64,000 nucleotides of DNA from Ruegeria pomeroyi (GCF_021405525.1 NZ_JAGQAG010000004.1:1-64000); one strand, 5' to 3'; counted from the first letter of the stretch, positions 34,778 through 43,909 are shown. Numbers and translations: made by a program. Notes: generated by a model from the letters alone, not told the origin.

Positions 34778-35566
34778 TCAGATATGGCCCACCTCGCGCA
34801 GGAACTGCACGAGGCGTTCGGCATAGGCGGCAGGGTGTTCCACACAAGGCAAGTGCCCGGCCTTGCGGATCAGGTGGAATTGCGAACCGGGGATCAGATC
34901 GACGGTTTCCCGCACCAGATCCGGCGGGGTCGAGCCGTCCTCGTCCCCGGCGATGCCCAGTGTCGGCAGCCTTAGGCCGCTTGTGGGGGTATAGAAATCG
35001 GTGCCCGCGATGGCGGCGCTGCACCCGGCATAGCCCTGCACCGGTTGCCGGACCAGCATGTTGCGCCAAAGGGTCAGCTCGACCGTGGTGCGGAACCCGC
35101 GCGAGAACCAGCGTTCCATCACGGCATCCGCCAGTGCCTCGATCCCGCCTGCGGTGACGGCGGTGATACGATCCTGCCACATCTCCTTGGTGCCGATCTT
35201 GGCGGCGGTGTTCGACAGAACCAGCGCGCGCACCTGGTCCAGCCGCTTGACCGCCAGCCCCTGCGCGATCATGCCGCCGATCGACAGGCCCACCACGGCC
35301 GCCTCGCGGATATCGAGCAGGTCCAGGAGCCGTTCGGCATCGCGGACAAGCGTGCCCATCGCATAAGGTCCGTCCGGCGCATCGCTCAGGCCATGGCCGC
35401 GCTTGTCATAGCGGATCAGTCTTAGCCCCGCGGGCAGATGAGGCAGGATCGGATCCCACAGGCGCAGATCGGTTCCCAACGAGTTAATGAACAGCACAGG
35501 TGCGCCTTCGGGGTCGCCGTCGACCCGGTAATGCAGCCTGATATCCCCCAGATCCGCGATCCGCAT
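34778..35566 (-). CDS. pcaD: 3-oxoadipate enol-lactonase
   Basis: 262 residues from MRIADLGDIRLHYRVDG. Catalytic pattern VLFINSLGTDLRLWDPIL, RYDKRGHGLSDAPDGPY, nucleophile in VVGLSIGGMIAQGLA, Asp in GDEDGSTPP, His in KAGHLPCVEHP. These are classic PcaD features; the enzyme opens 3-oxoadipate enol-lactone to 3-oxoadipate. A longer open frame starts 29 codons earlier without a good ribosome site; this methionine has GGGGAG upstream. First gene of the pcaD-hydrolase-pcaB group. Confidence 0.88.
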   Translation of the reverse strand: MRIADLGDIRLHYRVDGDPEGAPVLFINSLGTDLRLWDPILPHLPAGLRLIRYDKRGHGLSDAPDGPYAMGTLVRDAERLLDLLDIREAAVVGLSIGGMIAQGLAVKRLDQVRALVLSNTAAKIGTKEMWQDRITAVTAGGIEALADAVMERWFSRGFRTTVELTLWRNMLVRQPVQGYAGCSAAIAGTDFYTPTSGLRLPTLGIAGDEDGSTPPDLVRETVDLIPGSQFHLIRKAGHLPCVEHPAAYAERLVQFLREVGHI

Positions 35567-35673
35567 GTGGCAGCGACTCCCCTTTCCAGTGTGGAACCAG
35601 ACTAGAGCCTTACGTAGGGGAAGGTAAAGCTCCCTGACGCCGCATGGCGTCATTTTTCCTGTGGATGGCCCGT

Positions 35674-36648
35674 TCAGGCAAAACGCTCCAGCGCCATGCG
35701 GAACATTGCCGCGTCGACATTGCCGCCCGAGGCCACGGCGATCACGCTATCTCCTTCGACCTGATCGGCGCGGAACAGGGCCGCGGCAAGCGAGACCGCG
35801 CCACCCGGTTCCAGCACGATCTTGAGCCGCAGAAAGGCCAGCGCCATGGCGCGCAGGGCATCGTCCTCACTCACCGCCAGGCCGGGGCCGCAGAGCCGGC
35901 TGAGAATCGGAAAGGTGATCTTGCCCGGTTCCGGCGTCAGGATCGCGTCGCAGATATTGCCGGTTTCCGAATTGTTGCGGCTGACGGTTCCGCTGGCGAG
36001 CGAGCGTTTCACATCGTCAAACCCCTTGGGCTCGACCGGGCGCGCGCGCAGCCCTGGTGCGCGGGCCTCCAGCGCCAGTGCCACGCCCGAGGTCAACCCG
36101 CCACCGCCGCAGCAGACCAGCACGTCGGCGCTGTCGACCCCGAGTTCTCCCGCCTGTTCGGCCAGTTCGAGCCCCACACTGGCCTGACCGGCGATCACCT
36201 GCGGTTCGTCATAGGGCCGGATCAGCGTCAATCCGCGTTCGGCGGCCAGCGCGGTGCCGATCTCTTCGCGGCTTTCGCGGCCCCGGTCATACAGCACCAC
36301 CTCGGCCCCCAGCGCCCTTGTGTTGTCGATCTTGAGTCGGGGCGCATCCGAGGGCATCACGATCACCGAGGCGATGCCATGCAACGTGGCCGCATGGGCG
36401 ACCCCCTGCGCGTGATTGCCCGAGGAATAGGCGATGACCCCGCGGGCGCGCCTCTCGGGGTCCAGTGCCGAAATGGCCGACCAGGCGCCGCGAAACTTGA
36501 AGCTGCCGGTATGTTGCAGGCATTCGGGTTTCACCAGCACCCGGCGCCCGGCGATCTCGTCCAGAAAGGGCGAGGAGAGCAGCGGCGTGCGGCGGACATG
36601 GCCCATCAGCCGTGTGGCTGCGGCCTCGATCAGGTCTATGGTGCTCAT
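35674..36648 (-). CDS. PLP-dependent threonine/serine dehydratase-like enzyme
   Basis: 324 residues. Fold type II PLP enzyme: lysine motif HTGSFKFRGAWSA, IAYSSGNHAQGVAHAA, phosphate loop CCGGGGLTSGVAL, ending VIAVASGGNVD. Without the C-terminal regulatory domain of biosynthetic IlvA, it matches catabolic threonine dehydratase, threo-3-hydroxyaspartate lyase or hydroxyectoine-type EutB. The exact amino acid is not assigned. Start and the upstream hydrolase stop overlap as ATGA. Confidence 0.8.
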   Translation of the reverse strand: MSTIDLIEAAATRLMGHVRRTPLLSSPFLDEIAGRRVLVKPECLQHTGSFKFRGAWSAISALDPERRARGVIAYSSGNHAQGVAHAATLHGIASVIVMPSDAPRLKIDNTRALGAEVVLYDRGRESREEIGTALAAERGLTLIRPYDEPQVIAGQASVGLELAEQAGELGVDSADVLVCCGGGGLTSGVALALEARAPGLRARPVEPKGFDDVKRSLASGTVSRNNSETGNICDAILTPEPGKITFPILSRLCGPGLAVSEDDALRAMALAFLRLKIVLEPGGAVSLAAALFRADQVEGDSVIAVASGGNVDAAMFRMALERFA

Positions 36649-37472
36649 GCGGCCTCCAGAATGCGGCGGATCAGGTCCAGTGATTGCGGTTCGTCGAGAA
36701 AGGGAACATGGCCCCGGTCCGGCACTTCGGCCGAGATCAGACCGGGATAGCGGCGATGCATCTCGGCCACGGTGCCCGCGCCCAGAATATCGGAATTCGC
36801 CCCCCGCAACACGGCGGTGGGAATGCCGCGCAGCGCCTCGAAGAACAGCCACAGATCGGGGATCGCCCCGGTGGCAGCCTGATCCAGCAGCGCCTTGTGC
36901 AACCCGTCGTCATAGCGCAGCGCCAGCCCCTGGTCGGTGGCGGCATATTGGATCTCGGCCTGTTTGCGCCAGACCGAGAGCGGCACGCCGGGAAACTGAG
37001 GCTCCATCGCCTGTTTCAGCGCCAGCGCGGCCTGGTCATGGGTTTTCGAGACCGGTTTCTTGCCGACATAGTCCATGATCCGGGCGATGCCCGCCGGCTC
37101 GATCACCGGGCCGACATCGTTCAGGATCACCCCCGCCAGCCGGTCCGGGTGGCTGGCCGCCAGTGCCATGGCGATCATGCCCCCGCGCGAGGTGCCCAGC
37201 ACCGACACCCTGTCCAGCGCCAGATGGTCGAGCAGTTCGATGGCGTCATGGGCTTCGCGCAGGACGTTGTAATTGCGGTAATCGGGATCATAGTCGGACT
37301 GCCCCCGCCCGCGATAGTCGAGGCGGATCAGCCTCAGATCGGTCACATGCGGGCGCAGGAATTCGAAATCGCGGCTGCACCGGGTCAGCCCGGCAAGGCA
37401 GAGAAGCGGTTGGCCGGTCCCCTCGTCCTCGTAGAACAGGCGCAGACCGTCGCTGCTGGTGAAGCTGGCCAT
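36645..37472 (-). CDS. Alpha/beta hydrolase
   Basis: 275 residues. LLCLAGLTRCSRDFEFL, RLDYRGRGQSDYDPDY, nucleophile in VLGTSRGGMIAMALA, His in DRGHVPFLDEP. General ester or lactone hydrolase; no substrate feature is visible. Its start adjoins the dehalogenase stop with no space, and it overlaps the dehydratase by 4 bases, so these three genes form one unit. Confidence 0.8.
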   Translation of the reverse strand: MASFTSSDGLRLFYEDEGTGQPLLCLAGLTRCSRDFEFLRPHVTDLRLIRLDYRGRGQSDYDPDYRNYNVLREAHDAIELLDHLALDRVSVLGTSRGGMIAMALAASHPDRLAGVILNDVGPVIEPAGIARIMDYVGKKPVSKTHDQAALALKQAMEPQFPGVPLSVWRKQAEIQYAATDQGLALRYDDGLHKALLDQAATGAIPDLWLFFEALRGIPTAVLRGANSDILGAGTVAEMHRRYPGLISAEVPDRGHVPFLDEPQSLDLIRRILEAA

Positions 37473-38159
37473 TCAGACCCTCGCCAGTTCAGGAATGCCG
37501 GTCAGATCCGACAAGATATGGTCAGGGGTCCAGGGCAGCCGGTCCACCGGCTCGCCCGCGCGGTTGACCCAGGCGGTGCGGAACCCGTAACCCGCCGCCG
37601 CCGCCGCATCCCAGCCGTTGGAGGACACGAACAGCACCGCCTCGGGCGGGCAGCCGAACCGCTGACCCACCAGGTCATAGACCCGGCGGTCGGGTTTGAA
37701 GATACCGACGCTTTCCACGGAAAGCACGTCGTCGAGCACATCGCCCAAGCCAGCCGAGCGCACCGCGCCATCCAGCATGTCGGGAGAGCCATTGGACAGG
37801 ATCGCGGTCTCCAGCCCGGCGGCCTTGAGTGCGCGCAGCATCGCGGGCACCTCGGGATAGGCCTGCAATTGCCAGTAAAGGTCCAGCAACCGCTGGCGCA
37901 GCGCCGGATCACCGGTCAGCCCGACCACCTCGAGCGCCCAGTCGAGCCCGTCACCGGTCACCTGCCAGAAATCGGTATGAGCGCCGGTGATCGCGCGCAG
38001 CCAGCTGTATTGCAGCTGCTTCAGCCGCCAATGGCTAGCCAGCGCCTGCCAATGCGGGCGCAGGGCGGTGTTTTCGGGTTCATCCGCCGCCTGCCGGGCT
38101 GCGGCGGAGACGTCGAAAAGTGTGCCATATGCGTCGAACACGCAAGTGGTGATGGGCAT
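37473..38159 (-). CDS. Haloacid dehalogenase type II (HAD superfamily)
   Basis: 228 residues. HAD motifs in order: VFDAYGTLFD (nucleophile Asp8), AILSNGSPDML, SVGIFKPDRRVYDL (Lys) and SSNGWDAAAAAGYGF (acidic motif region). The SSNGWD site and overall length match L-2-haloacid dehalogenases, which release halide from 2-haloalkanoic acids. First gene of the three-gene unit; a small dyad upstream may be its operator. Confidence 0.87.
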   Translation of the reverse strand: MPITTCVFDAYGTLFDVSAAARQAADEPENTALRPHWQALASHWRLKQLQYSWLRAITGAHTDFWQVTGDGLDWALEVVGLTGDPALRQRLLDLYWQLQAYPEVPAMLRALKAAGLETAILSNGSPDMLDGAVRSAGLGDVLDDVLSVESVGIFKPDRRVYDLVGQRFGCPPEAVLFVSSNGWDAAAAAGYGFRTAWVNRAGEPVDRLPWTPDHILSDLTGIPELARV

Positions 38160-38183
38160 CGGGTCCTCCTTACCGTGAGCAGG

Positions 38184-38208
38184 TTCTCATATGTTCGTAT
38201 TGTGAGAA
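38184..38208. promoter_or_regulatory. Small dyad in the dehalogenase/FKBP divergent promoter
   Basis: TTCTCA (38184-38189) and TGAGAA (38203-38208) form 6-bp inverted arms across 13 AT-rich bases, just upstream of the leftward dehalogenase operon. Size and spacing fit an operator, but no regulator gene is adjacent; the repeat is short enough to occur by chance. Confidence 0.3.
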
Positions 38209-38280
38209 AGTGCCGGGGTTTACTTTGTTGTGACAAGGCTTAGTCTGCGCGACTGAAGGTTATTTTTATTGGGAGAGGAT

Positions 38281-38709
38281 ATGTCTGAGGTTAAGAATGG
38301 CGATAAAGTGCGGTTCCACTACACCGGAACTTTTACCGATGGGACAGTCTTTGACAGTTCACAGAATCGAGAACCGCTGGAGATCGTCGTAGGCTCGGGC
38401 CAGATCATCGGTGGTCTCGACAACGCCCTTCCGGGTTTGAAGGTAGGAGAGACCAAGCGGGTCGAGGTACCGTTTCAAGAGGCATATGGCCCTATGGATC
38501 CAAGCCAGCGCCGCGATGTTGCACGCGATCGGATGCCAGAAGGGCTGGAGCTGGAGCCGGGGTTGAAGCTTGAGATGCGGCAACCCAATGGACCTGCTGT
38601 CGACGTCACGGTTGTAGAGGTCGGTGAGACGATGGTGACTCTGGATGCCAATCACCCATTGGCGGGCAAAGATCTGGTGTTCGAGGTGGAAATCGTTTCG
38701 ATCAACTGA
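38281..38709 (+). CDS. FKBP-type peptidyl-prolyl isomerase, SlyD-like
   Basis: 142 residues from MSEVKNGDKVRFHYTG, with GGGAGAGG as ribosome site; a TTG 12 bases earlier is not needed. FKBP core: FTDGTVFDSSQNREPLEIVVG, GGLDNALPGLKVGETKRVEVP, AYGP, then the insert-in-flap chaperone region and NHPLAGKDLVFEVEIV. SlyD-type two-domain foldase/chaperone, but without the His-rich metal tail. Monocistronic with its own terminator. Confidence 0.9.
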   Translation: MSEVKNGDKVRFHYTGTFTDGTVFDSSQNREPLEIVVGSGQIIGGLDNALPGLKVGETKRVEVPFQEAYGPMDPSQRRDVARDRMPEGLELEPGLKLEMRQPNGPAVDVTVVEVGETMVTLDANHPLAGKDLVFEVEIVSIN

Positions 38710-38715
38710 AAGAAG

Positions 38716-38747
38716 ACGACCAACCCTTGCCGGGGTTGGTCGTTTTC
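38716..38747 (+). terminator. Intrinsic terminator after the FKBP gene
   Basis: CGACCAACCC (38717-38726) and GGGTTGGTCG (38733-38742) pair perfectly (10 bp, extendable by one A-T), followed by TTTT. It lies 7 bases after the stop. It also lies 52 bases before the end of fabI on the opposite strand and could work for that direction less well. Confidence 0.85.
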
Positions 38748-38799
38748 AAAAGCGCGGGTGCCACCGCAGGCCAGGGTCTGTTGGCGTGTCCAGCGTGCT

Positions 38800-39591
38800 C
38801 TACATCGAGTCGGGTTGAGGCATACCCAGAACGTGGAAGCCGCCATCGACGCGGATGATCTCGCCCGTGGTGCAGGCGCCTGCGTCCGAAGCCAGATAGA
38901 CCGCAGTACCGCCCACCGCCTCGAGCGTTGCGTTCGAGCGCAGTGGCGCGTTCTGGTCGCAGAACTTGAAGGTCTTGCGCGCACCGCCGATGGCGGCGCC
39001 GGCCAGGGTCTTCATCGGGCCGGGCGAGATCGCATTCACGCGGATCCCGTCGGGGCCCAGGTCATTGGCCAGATAACGGGTCGCCGATTCCAGCGCCGCC
39101 TTGGCAACGCCCATGACGTTGTAGTTCGGCACCACCCGGTTCGAACCCTGATAGGTCAGCGTCAGCACGGTGCCGCCATTTTCCTTCATCATCGGATAGG
39201 CGCGCCGCGCCACCTCGATCAGGGAATAGGCCGAAATATCCATCGAATGTTTGAAATTCGCCCGCGTTGTGTTCAGGAACCGGCCTGTCAGTTCGGACTT
39301 GTCCGAATAGGCGATCGCATGCACCAGGAAATCCATGGTCGGCCAGCGCGCGGCCAGTTGTTCGAAGGCGGCATCCAGCGACGCATCGTCGGTGACATCC
39401 GCATCGACCATGAAATCGCTGCCGACACTGGCGGCCAGCGGTTCCAGCCGCTTGCCAAAGGCCTCGCCCTGGTAGGTAAAGGCCAGTTCCGCCCCCGCTT
39501 CGTGCATCGCCTTGGCGATGCCCCAAGCGATGGACCGGTCGTTCGCGACCCCCATGATCAGGCCGCGTTTGCCCTGCAAAAGTCCCGACAT
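38800..39591 (-). CDS. fabI: Enoyl-ACP reductase
   Basis: 263 residues. FabI features: GLIMGVANDRSIAWGIAKAM (NAD motif), VHAIAYSDKSELTGRF, LTLTYQGSNRVVPNYNVMG with the Tyr-x6-Lys active site (YNVMGVAK), and the SPGPMKTLA loop with the C-terminal RVDGGFHVLGM. It reduces the double bond in the last step of each fatty-acid elongation round. It follows fabB by 6 bases on the same strand. Confidence 0.94.
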   Translation of the reverse strand: MSGLLQGKRGLIMGVANDRSIAWGIAKAMHEAGAELAFTYQGEAFGKRLEPLAASVGSDFMVDADVTDDASLDAAFEQLAARWPTMDFLVHAIAYSDKSELTGRFLNTTRANFKHSMDISAYSLIEVARRAYPMMKENGGTVLTLTYQGSNRVVPNYNVMGVAKAALESATRYLANDLGPDGIRVNAISPGPMKTLAGAAIGGARKTFKFCDQNAPLRSNATLEAVGGTAVYLASDAGACTTGEIIRVDGGFHVLGMPQPDSM

Positions 39592-39597
39592 CTGCCC

Positions 39598-40827
39598 TTA
39601 CCCCCTGAACTTGCTCAGCACCATCGATCCGTTGGTGCCGCCAAAGCCGAAGCTATTGGTCATCACCGAATCGAGGCCGGCGTTTTCCACATATTGCGTT
39701 GCGACCTCGCCGGGCTGGATGCCTTCGGCCAGGGTCTCGACATTGATCGAGGGCGTGATGAAGTCATGTTTCAGCATCAGCAAGCAGAAGATCGCCTCGA
39801 GCGCGCCCGCAGCCCCCTGCGCGTGGCCGGTCATTGACTTGGTCGAGCTGATCGGAGGCACGCGACCCTCGCCGAACACGCGGCGCACTGCCTCGACCTC
39901 GCCCACGTCGCCGACCGGGGTCGAGGTGCCATGCGCGTTGATATAGCTGACCTTGCGGTCCTCGGGCAGGGTGGACACCGCCAGCCGCATCGCCCGTTCG
40001 CCGCCCTCGCCCGAGGGTGCCACCATGTCATGCCCGTCCGAGGTTGCGGCATACCCGGTCACCTCGGCATAGATCTTGGCACCCCGCGCCAGGGCATGCT
40101 CCAATTCTTCCAGCACCACGATGCCGCCGCCGCCCGAGATCACGAACCCGTCGCGATCTTGGTCGAACGCGCGCGAGGCCTTCTCGGGCGTGTCGTTGTA
40201 TTTCGACGACATTGCGCCCATCGCGTCGAACAGGCAGCTGAGTGTCCAGTCCAGTTCCTCGCCACCACCGGCGAACATCACGTCCTGCTTGCCCATCATG
40301 ATCTGCTCGGCGGCATTGCCGATGCAATGCAGCGAGGTCGAGCAGGCCGAGGTAATGGAATAATTCAGGCCCTTGATCTTGAACGCGGTGGCCAGGTTGG
40401 CCGAGATGGTCGAGCACATGCATTTGGGCACCGCGAAGGGCCCGATCCGCTTGGTCGCGCCGGTCTTGAGCACGGTCTGATGCGCGCTCAGCATGGCACT
40501 GGTCGAGGGGCCGCCCGATCCGGCCACCAGACCGGTGCGCGGGTTGACGATCTGATCCTCGGTCAGGCCGGCGTCGGCGATGGCCTGTTGCATGGCGATA
40601 TGGGCATAGGCCGCACCCGGCCCCATGAAGCGCAGCGCGCGCTTGTCCACATGCTCGGCGACGTCGATCTTGAGCGTACCAGCGATGCGGCTGCGGAACC
40701 CGTGTTCGGCCATTTCCTCGCTGGCGACGATGCCAGACCGGCCCGCCCTGAGCGAGGCGGTGACCTCTTCGGCATTGTTCCCGATGGACGAAACGATGCC
40801 CAATCCGGTGACGACGACACGGCGCAT
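39598..40827 (-). CDS. fabB: 3-oxoacyl-ACP synthase I
   Basis: 409 residues. Catalytic Cys in [20 protein letters not shown], His in [13 protein letters not shown], second His in [18 protein letters not shown], and the C-terminal [17 protein letters not shown] with the usual start [15 protein letters not shown]. Works with FabA to make unsaturated fatty acids. Normally adjacent to fabA; here a hypothetical gene and a terminator stand between, so fabBI must be expressed from a promoter inside or downstream of that insertion. Confidence 0.94.
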   Translation of the reverse strand: MRRVVVTGLGIVSSIGNNAEEVTASLRAGRSGIVASEEMAEHGFRSRIAGTLKIDVAEHVDKRALRFMGPGAAYAHIAMQQAIADAGLTEDQIVNPRTGLVAGSGGPSTSAMLSAHQTVLKTGATKRIGPFAVPKCMCSTISANLATAFKIKGLNYSITSACSTSLHCIGNAAEQIMMGKQDVMFAGGGEELDWTLSCLFDAMGAMSSKYNDTPEKASRAFDQDRDGFVISGGGGIVVLEELEHALARGAKIYAEVTGYAATSDGHDMVAPSGEGGERAMRLAVSTLPEDRKVSYINAHGTSTPVGDVGEVEAVRRVFGEGRVPPISSTKSMTGHAQGAAGALEAIFCLLMLKHDFITPSINVETLAEGIQPGEVATQYVENAGLDSVMTNSFGFGGTNGSMVLSKFRG

Positions 40828-40903
40828 ACGTGTACTCCCTTCGTTGCTTACGCCTTAGTAGGCTTTGAGGGATGGAGGTGCAAGATGGGGCATGATGCGA
40901 GAT

Positions 40904-41710
40904 TTAGCGCTCGGCAAGCTCGCGCGTTCGTTGCCGTTGCCGTTTGATGTATGGCCCATCAACCATGTCCTCTGGGGGCAGATCGAGCAGGCAGTTTATG
41001 AACGCGGCCCAAGTGTCATCCTTCAGGTGGAAATCGCGCGGCATTAACGGTGATGCTGAACGCGCCTCCTCTCTGACGCGCTCGAAAAGAGCGCGGCAGA
41101 AATCAGCTTTGGAACTTCTGCTGCTCGCCAAGGCCGCAGCCGTTATGCAGTTGTTTATCTCGATCTCCGCGTTTTGCGCATCGACCGCGATCTCGCCCAC
41201 AATTTCGGAAAGGTCCGGCCAGTACTTCAAGTCGAACCTTGAAGTAAGAGCGTTCAGTTCCGGTTCGACATTCCATTTGAACGAATAGTTTCCCCGAGCC
41301 GCCCTGATGACCACATCTACAACGTGATGGTGTGTGTTGCTGCCAAAGGAATGGGAATTCTCTAGATCAGAACGTTCCTGCAAGAAATTACTCAGCCCGT
41401 TGGCTAGATCCGCGATCTTCTGGTTCACCTCAGCCAGCCGCGCTTTTGCTTCGCGCATTTCTTGAGTGCTGGTCGGGTCCCAGACGCAGACGGTGCAAAG
41501 CAAGGCGTCAACAAAAACGTCTGCGGCGCGATGGTCTCCCTTCAGGGCACAGGCCAGATCATCATAGGCGTCGAGCAACTCGGGGCGACGCTCTATCAAC
41601 GTGTCCGCTATCCCCGGCCATCGAGGATAGATGTTCTTTTCCAGACAGTAATCTTTCTGCCTTTGGATTGCCGCTTCGCAAAACGCGGCGCTGTTCTTGG
41701 GTATGGACAT
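40904..41710 (-). CDS. Hypothetical protein inserted between fabA and fabB
   Basis: 268 residues from MSIPKNSAAFCEAAI with GAGG before the ATG. No family recognised. Mostly helical, with amphipathic heptad-like stretches (MREAKARLAEVNQKIADLANG) and a central Trp/Tyr-rich part; no signal peptide and no membrane segment. Codon use is less GC-rich at third positions than in neighbours, hinting at acquisition by transfer. The 1066-base stretch between fabB and fabA holds only this gene and a terminator. Confidence 0.65.
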   Translation of the reverse strand: MSIPKNSAAFCEAAIQRQKDYCLEKNIYPRWPGIADTLIERRPELLDAYDDLACALKGDHRAADVFVDALLCTVCVWDPTSTQEMREAKARLAEVNQKIADLANGLSNFLQERSDLENSHSFGSNTHHHVVDVVIRAARGNYSFKWNVEPELNALTSRFDLKYWPDLSEIVGEIAVDAQNAEIEINNCITAAALASSRSSKADFCRALFERVREEARSASPLMPRDFHLKDDTWAAFINCLLDLPPEDMVDGPYIKRQRQRTRELAER

Positions 41711-41780
41711 GATTTGCCTCGATGTTTGTCGTAGCCTGGATACTACGCCAACACGAGGCAGAGGTCGGTACCCGTTCACG

Positions 41781-41827
41781 AAAAAGAAACGCGCCTTTCG
41801 GGTACTCAATCCGTGAAAGGCGTGTTT
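41781..41827 (-). terminator. Intrinsic terminator after fabA
   Basis: On the minus strand AAACACGCCTTTC (41827-41815) pairs with GAAAGGCGCGTTT (41799-41787), 13 bp with one G-T pair and a 15-base loop, followed by TTTCTTTTT. It sits 66 bases past the fabA stop. This would end fabA transcription before the hypothetical gene and fabB. Confidence 0.8.
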
Positions 41828-41893
41828 GTTGTGTCGCGGGTTCGGGTTGCCTTGTCAGGTAGGCATATTGGGTTCTGAAAGAAATGCGGTTTC

Positions 41894-42403
41894 TCAGCTT
41901 TCGCTGAGCGCGACCTTCATGTCCTTGACCTGATAGATCACCTCGCCATCGGCCTCGACGATGCCGTCGGCAACGCCCATGGTCAGGCGGCGGGTCTGGA
42001 TCGCCTTGGTGAAATCCACCTTGTAGGTCAGCATCTTGCGGTCGGGCCGCACCATGCCGGTCAGTTTGACCTCGCCCACACCCAGCGCATAGCCGCGCCC
42101 TTGCCAGCCGCGCCAGCCAAGGTTGAAGCCGGTCAGCTGCCACAGTCCGTCCAGGCCAAGGCAGCCGGGCATGATCGGGTTGCCAGGGAAATGGCAGTCA
42201 AAGAACCACAGGTCGGGAGTGATGTCGAACTCGGCCCGAATGTGACCTTTGCCATGGGCGCCGCCATCGGCGGACACCTCGGTGATCCGGTCCATCATCA
42301 GCATCGGCGGCGCCGGCAGCTGTGCATTGCCGGGACCAAACAGCTCGCCACGAGCGCATTTCAGCAGTTCGTCCTTGTCAAAGCTGCTCGGGTATTGGGC
42401 CAT
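41894..42403 (-). CDS. fabA: 3-hydroxydecanoyl-ACP dehydratase/isomerase
   Basis: 169 residues from [15 protein letters not shown], with AGGAGAGA upstream. Active-site His in [13 protein letters not shown] and Asp in [13 protein letters not shown], the hot-dog-fold FabA signature. It makes the cis-3 double bond that starts unsaturated fatty acids. Divergent from irr across 189 bases, as in several alphaproteobacteria. Confidence 0.94.
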   Translation of the reverse strand: MAQYPSSFDKDELLKCARGELFGPGNAQLPAPPMLMMDRITEVSADGGAHGKGHIRAEFDITPDLWFFDCHFPGNPIMPGCLGLDGLWQLTGFNLGWRGWQGRGYALGVGEVKLTGMVRPDRKMLTYKVDFTKAIQTRRLTMGVADGIVEADGEVIYQVKDMKVALSES

Positions 42404-42592
42404 CTGCCTGTCTCTCCTGCCTGTGGGTCTGTCTAGCATAGCTGGACTCCTCTAGCATCGCCAAAGCTTGTCCCGCAAGGGCGGCAAAGGGATCTGTGGT
42501 CGCAGGTCCACAGCCAGATGCGAATGAATTTCATTTGAGTTTTACGCTGCGCGCACTTTATATATACCGTTAGCCGCAACGGAACGGGACCG

Positions 42593-43012
42593 ATGACGCC
42601 AAATTCTCAGGAAATCGCCACCGACTGGCTGGTAGATGCCGGGCTGCGCCCGACCCGTCAGCGCGTGGCGCTGGCCGAGCTGTTGGTGGGCGATGGCCGC
42701 CACCGCCATGTGACCGCCGAAAGCCTGTTCGATGCCGCCCGGACCAAGGGCGCCGCCGTGTCGCTGGCAACCGTCTACAACACGCTGCGCGCCTTTTGCG
42801 AGGCCGGTGTGTTGCAGGAGATCACGGTGGATGGCTCGAAAAGCTATTTCGACACCAATACCCACGATCACCCGCATTTCTTCTGGGAGGACGAGGGGCG
42901 GCTGTCGGACGCGCCCTCGGACCAGCTGGTGATCCAGCGCCTGCCCGAAGCGCCCGAAGGGGTCGAGATCGCCTCGGTCGATGTGGTGATCCGGCTGCGC
43001 CGCAAGGGCTGA
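42593..43012 (+). CDS. irr: Iron response regulator Irr (Fur family)
   Basis: 139 residues. Fur winged helix: LRPTRQRVALAELLV, HVTAESLFDAA, VSLATVYNTLRAFCEAGVLQEI. The metal site HDHPHFFWEDEGRL is the Irr-type histidine cluster, and the C-terminal cysteines of Fur are absent. Irr responds to heme/iron status by regulated stability and represses or activates iron genes. Divergent from fabA; its stop is directly next to the LysR gene stop. A 13-base palindrome (42523-42535) upstream could be a binding site but does not match the usual ICE motif well. Confidence 0.88.
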   Translation: MTPNSQEIATDWLVDAGLRPTRQRVALAELLVGDGRHRHVTAESLFDAARTKGAAVSLATVYNTLRAFCEAGVLQEITVDGSKSYFDTNTHDHPHFFWEDEGRLSDAPSDQLVIQRLPEAPEGVEIASVDVVIRLRRKG

Positions 43013-43909
43013 TCAACCCGCGCCGAACAAATCCGTCAAGACCTGTGCCGCCCGCGCGGTGGTTGCGTCCGCCGCGCCGGTGCCGTGCCGGACAAGGATC
43101 ACGGATTCCGTCAAATCCGTCCCGACGATCGGGCGACTGAGCAGTGGCCTGCCGTCATAACTGGTGGCGTATGAGGGCGCGGCATAGCTGATCCCGACGC
43201 CTTCGCCATGGGCGGCGAGGCTGCGCAACAGCTCCAGCGTGGCGGCCCGGTGCGCCACCAGCGGCGACAATCCATGCCGTCGAAAGAGACCCAGCATGTG
43301 CTGCGCCGAAAGGCCTTCGTCCGACAGGATCAGCGGATGCCCGGTCAGCGCCTTCAGGTCGGGATCGGCGCCCAGGGCCAGCGGATGGTCGGGAGACATC
43401 AGGGCCTGCGGGTGGCTGCGATAGAGCGGTTGGCGGTGAAACCCGGCATCCAGCCCCAGATCATAGGTCAGCGCCAGGTCGATCTGGCCCTTGAGCAGCG
43501 CCGATATCAGCGCCTCGAACCCGTCGGCGCGGGTGCTGACCGTCACATCCGGCAGCGCCCGGCGCAGCGCGTGCAGGGCAGGGGCCAGCAGGAAGGGCGC
43601 CAGATCGGTGAAACAGCCCAGATGCAGCTGTCGTTTGGCCGGGCGGGGATGGGCCGGATCCTCGATCCGGGCCGCGTCGGACAAAAGCGCCTCGGCGGCG
43701 GCGATGAAATCGCGCCCTGCCGGGGTCACCGCCATGGCCGAGCCTCGCCTGCGGATGAAGAGGGGCTGGCCCAGATGCGTCTCGATCTTGGCCAGTGCGG
43801 CAGACAGTGCCGGCTGGGATACGTTCAACGCGGCGGCGGCGGCCGACAGGCTGCCATGACGGCCCACGGCACAGACATATTCGTATTGGCGCAGGGTAAG
43901 ATATAACAT
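43013..43909 (-). CDS. LysR-family regulator
   Basis: 298 residues from MLYLTLRQYEYVCAVGRHGS. HTH: SLSAAAAALNVSQPALSAALAKIE; the substrate domain runs from about residue 90 with LHLGCFTDLAPFL, GFEALISALLKGQIDLAL and GEGVGISYAAPSYA. It is divergent from the phytanoyl-CoA-type dioxygenase gene across a 91-base AT-rich gap, so it most likely controls that gene. The open frame runs 37 codons further upstream, but the family starts here. Confidence 0.87.
   Translation of the reverse strand: MLYLTLRQYEYVCAVGRHGSLSAAAAALNVSQPALSAALAKIETHLGQPLFIRRRGSAMAVTPAGRDFIAAAEALLSDAARIEDPAHPRPAKRQLHLGCFTDLAPFLLAPALHALRRALPDVTVSTRADGFEALISALLKGQIDLALTYDLGLDAGFHRQPLYRSHPQALMSPDHPLALGADPDLKALTGHPLILSDEGLSAQHMLGLFRRHGLSPLVAHRAATLELLRSLAAHGEGVGISYAAPSYATSYDGRPLLSRPIVGTDLTESVILVRHGTGAADATTARAAQVLTDLFGAG

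Noticed and set aside
38269-38280. TTG start four codons before the FKBP methionine
   Set aside because: The GGGAGAGG ribosome site lies after it, so it supports the ATG at 38281.
42523-42535. Canonical ICE box for Irr
   Set aside because: The palindrome does not carry the TTTAGAA/TTCTAAA arms expected for ICE.
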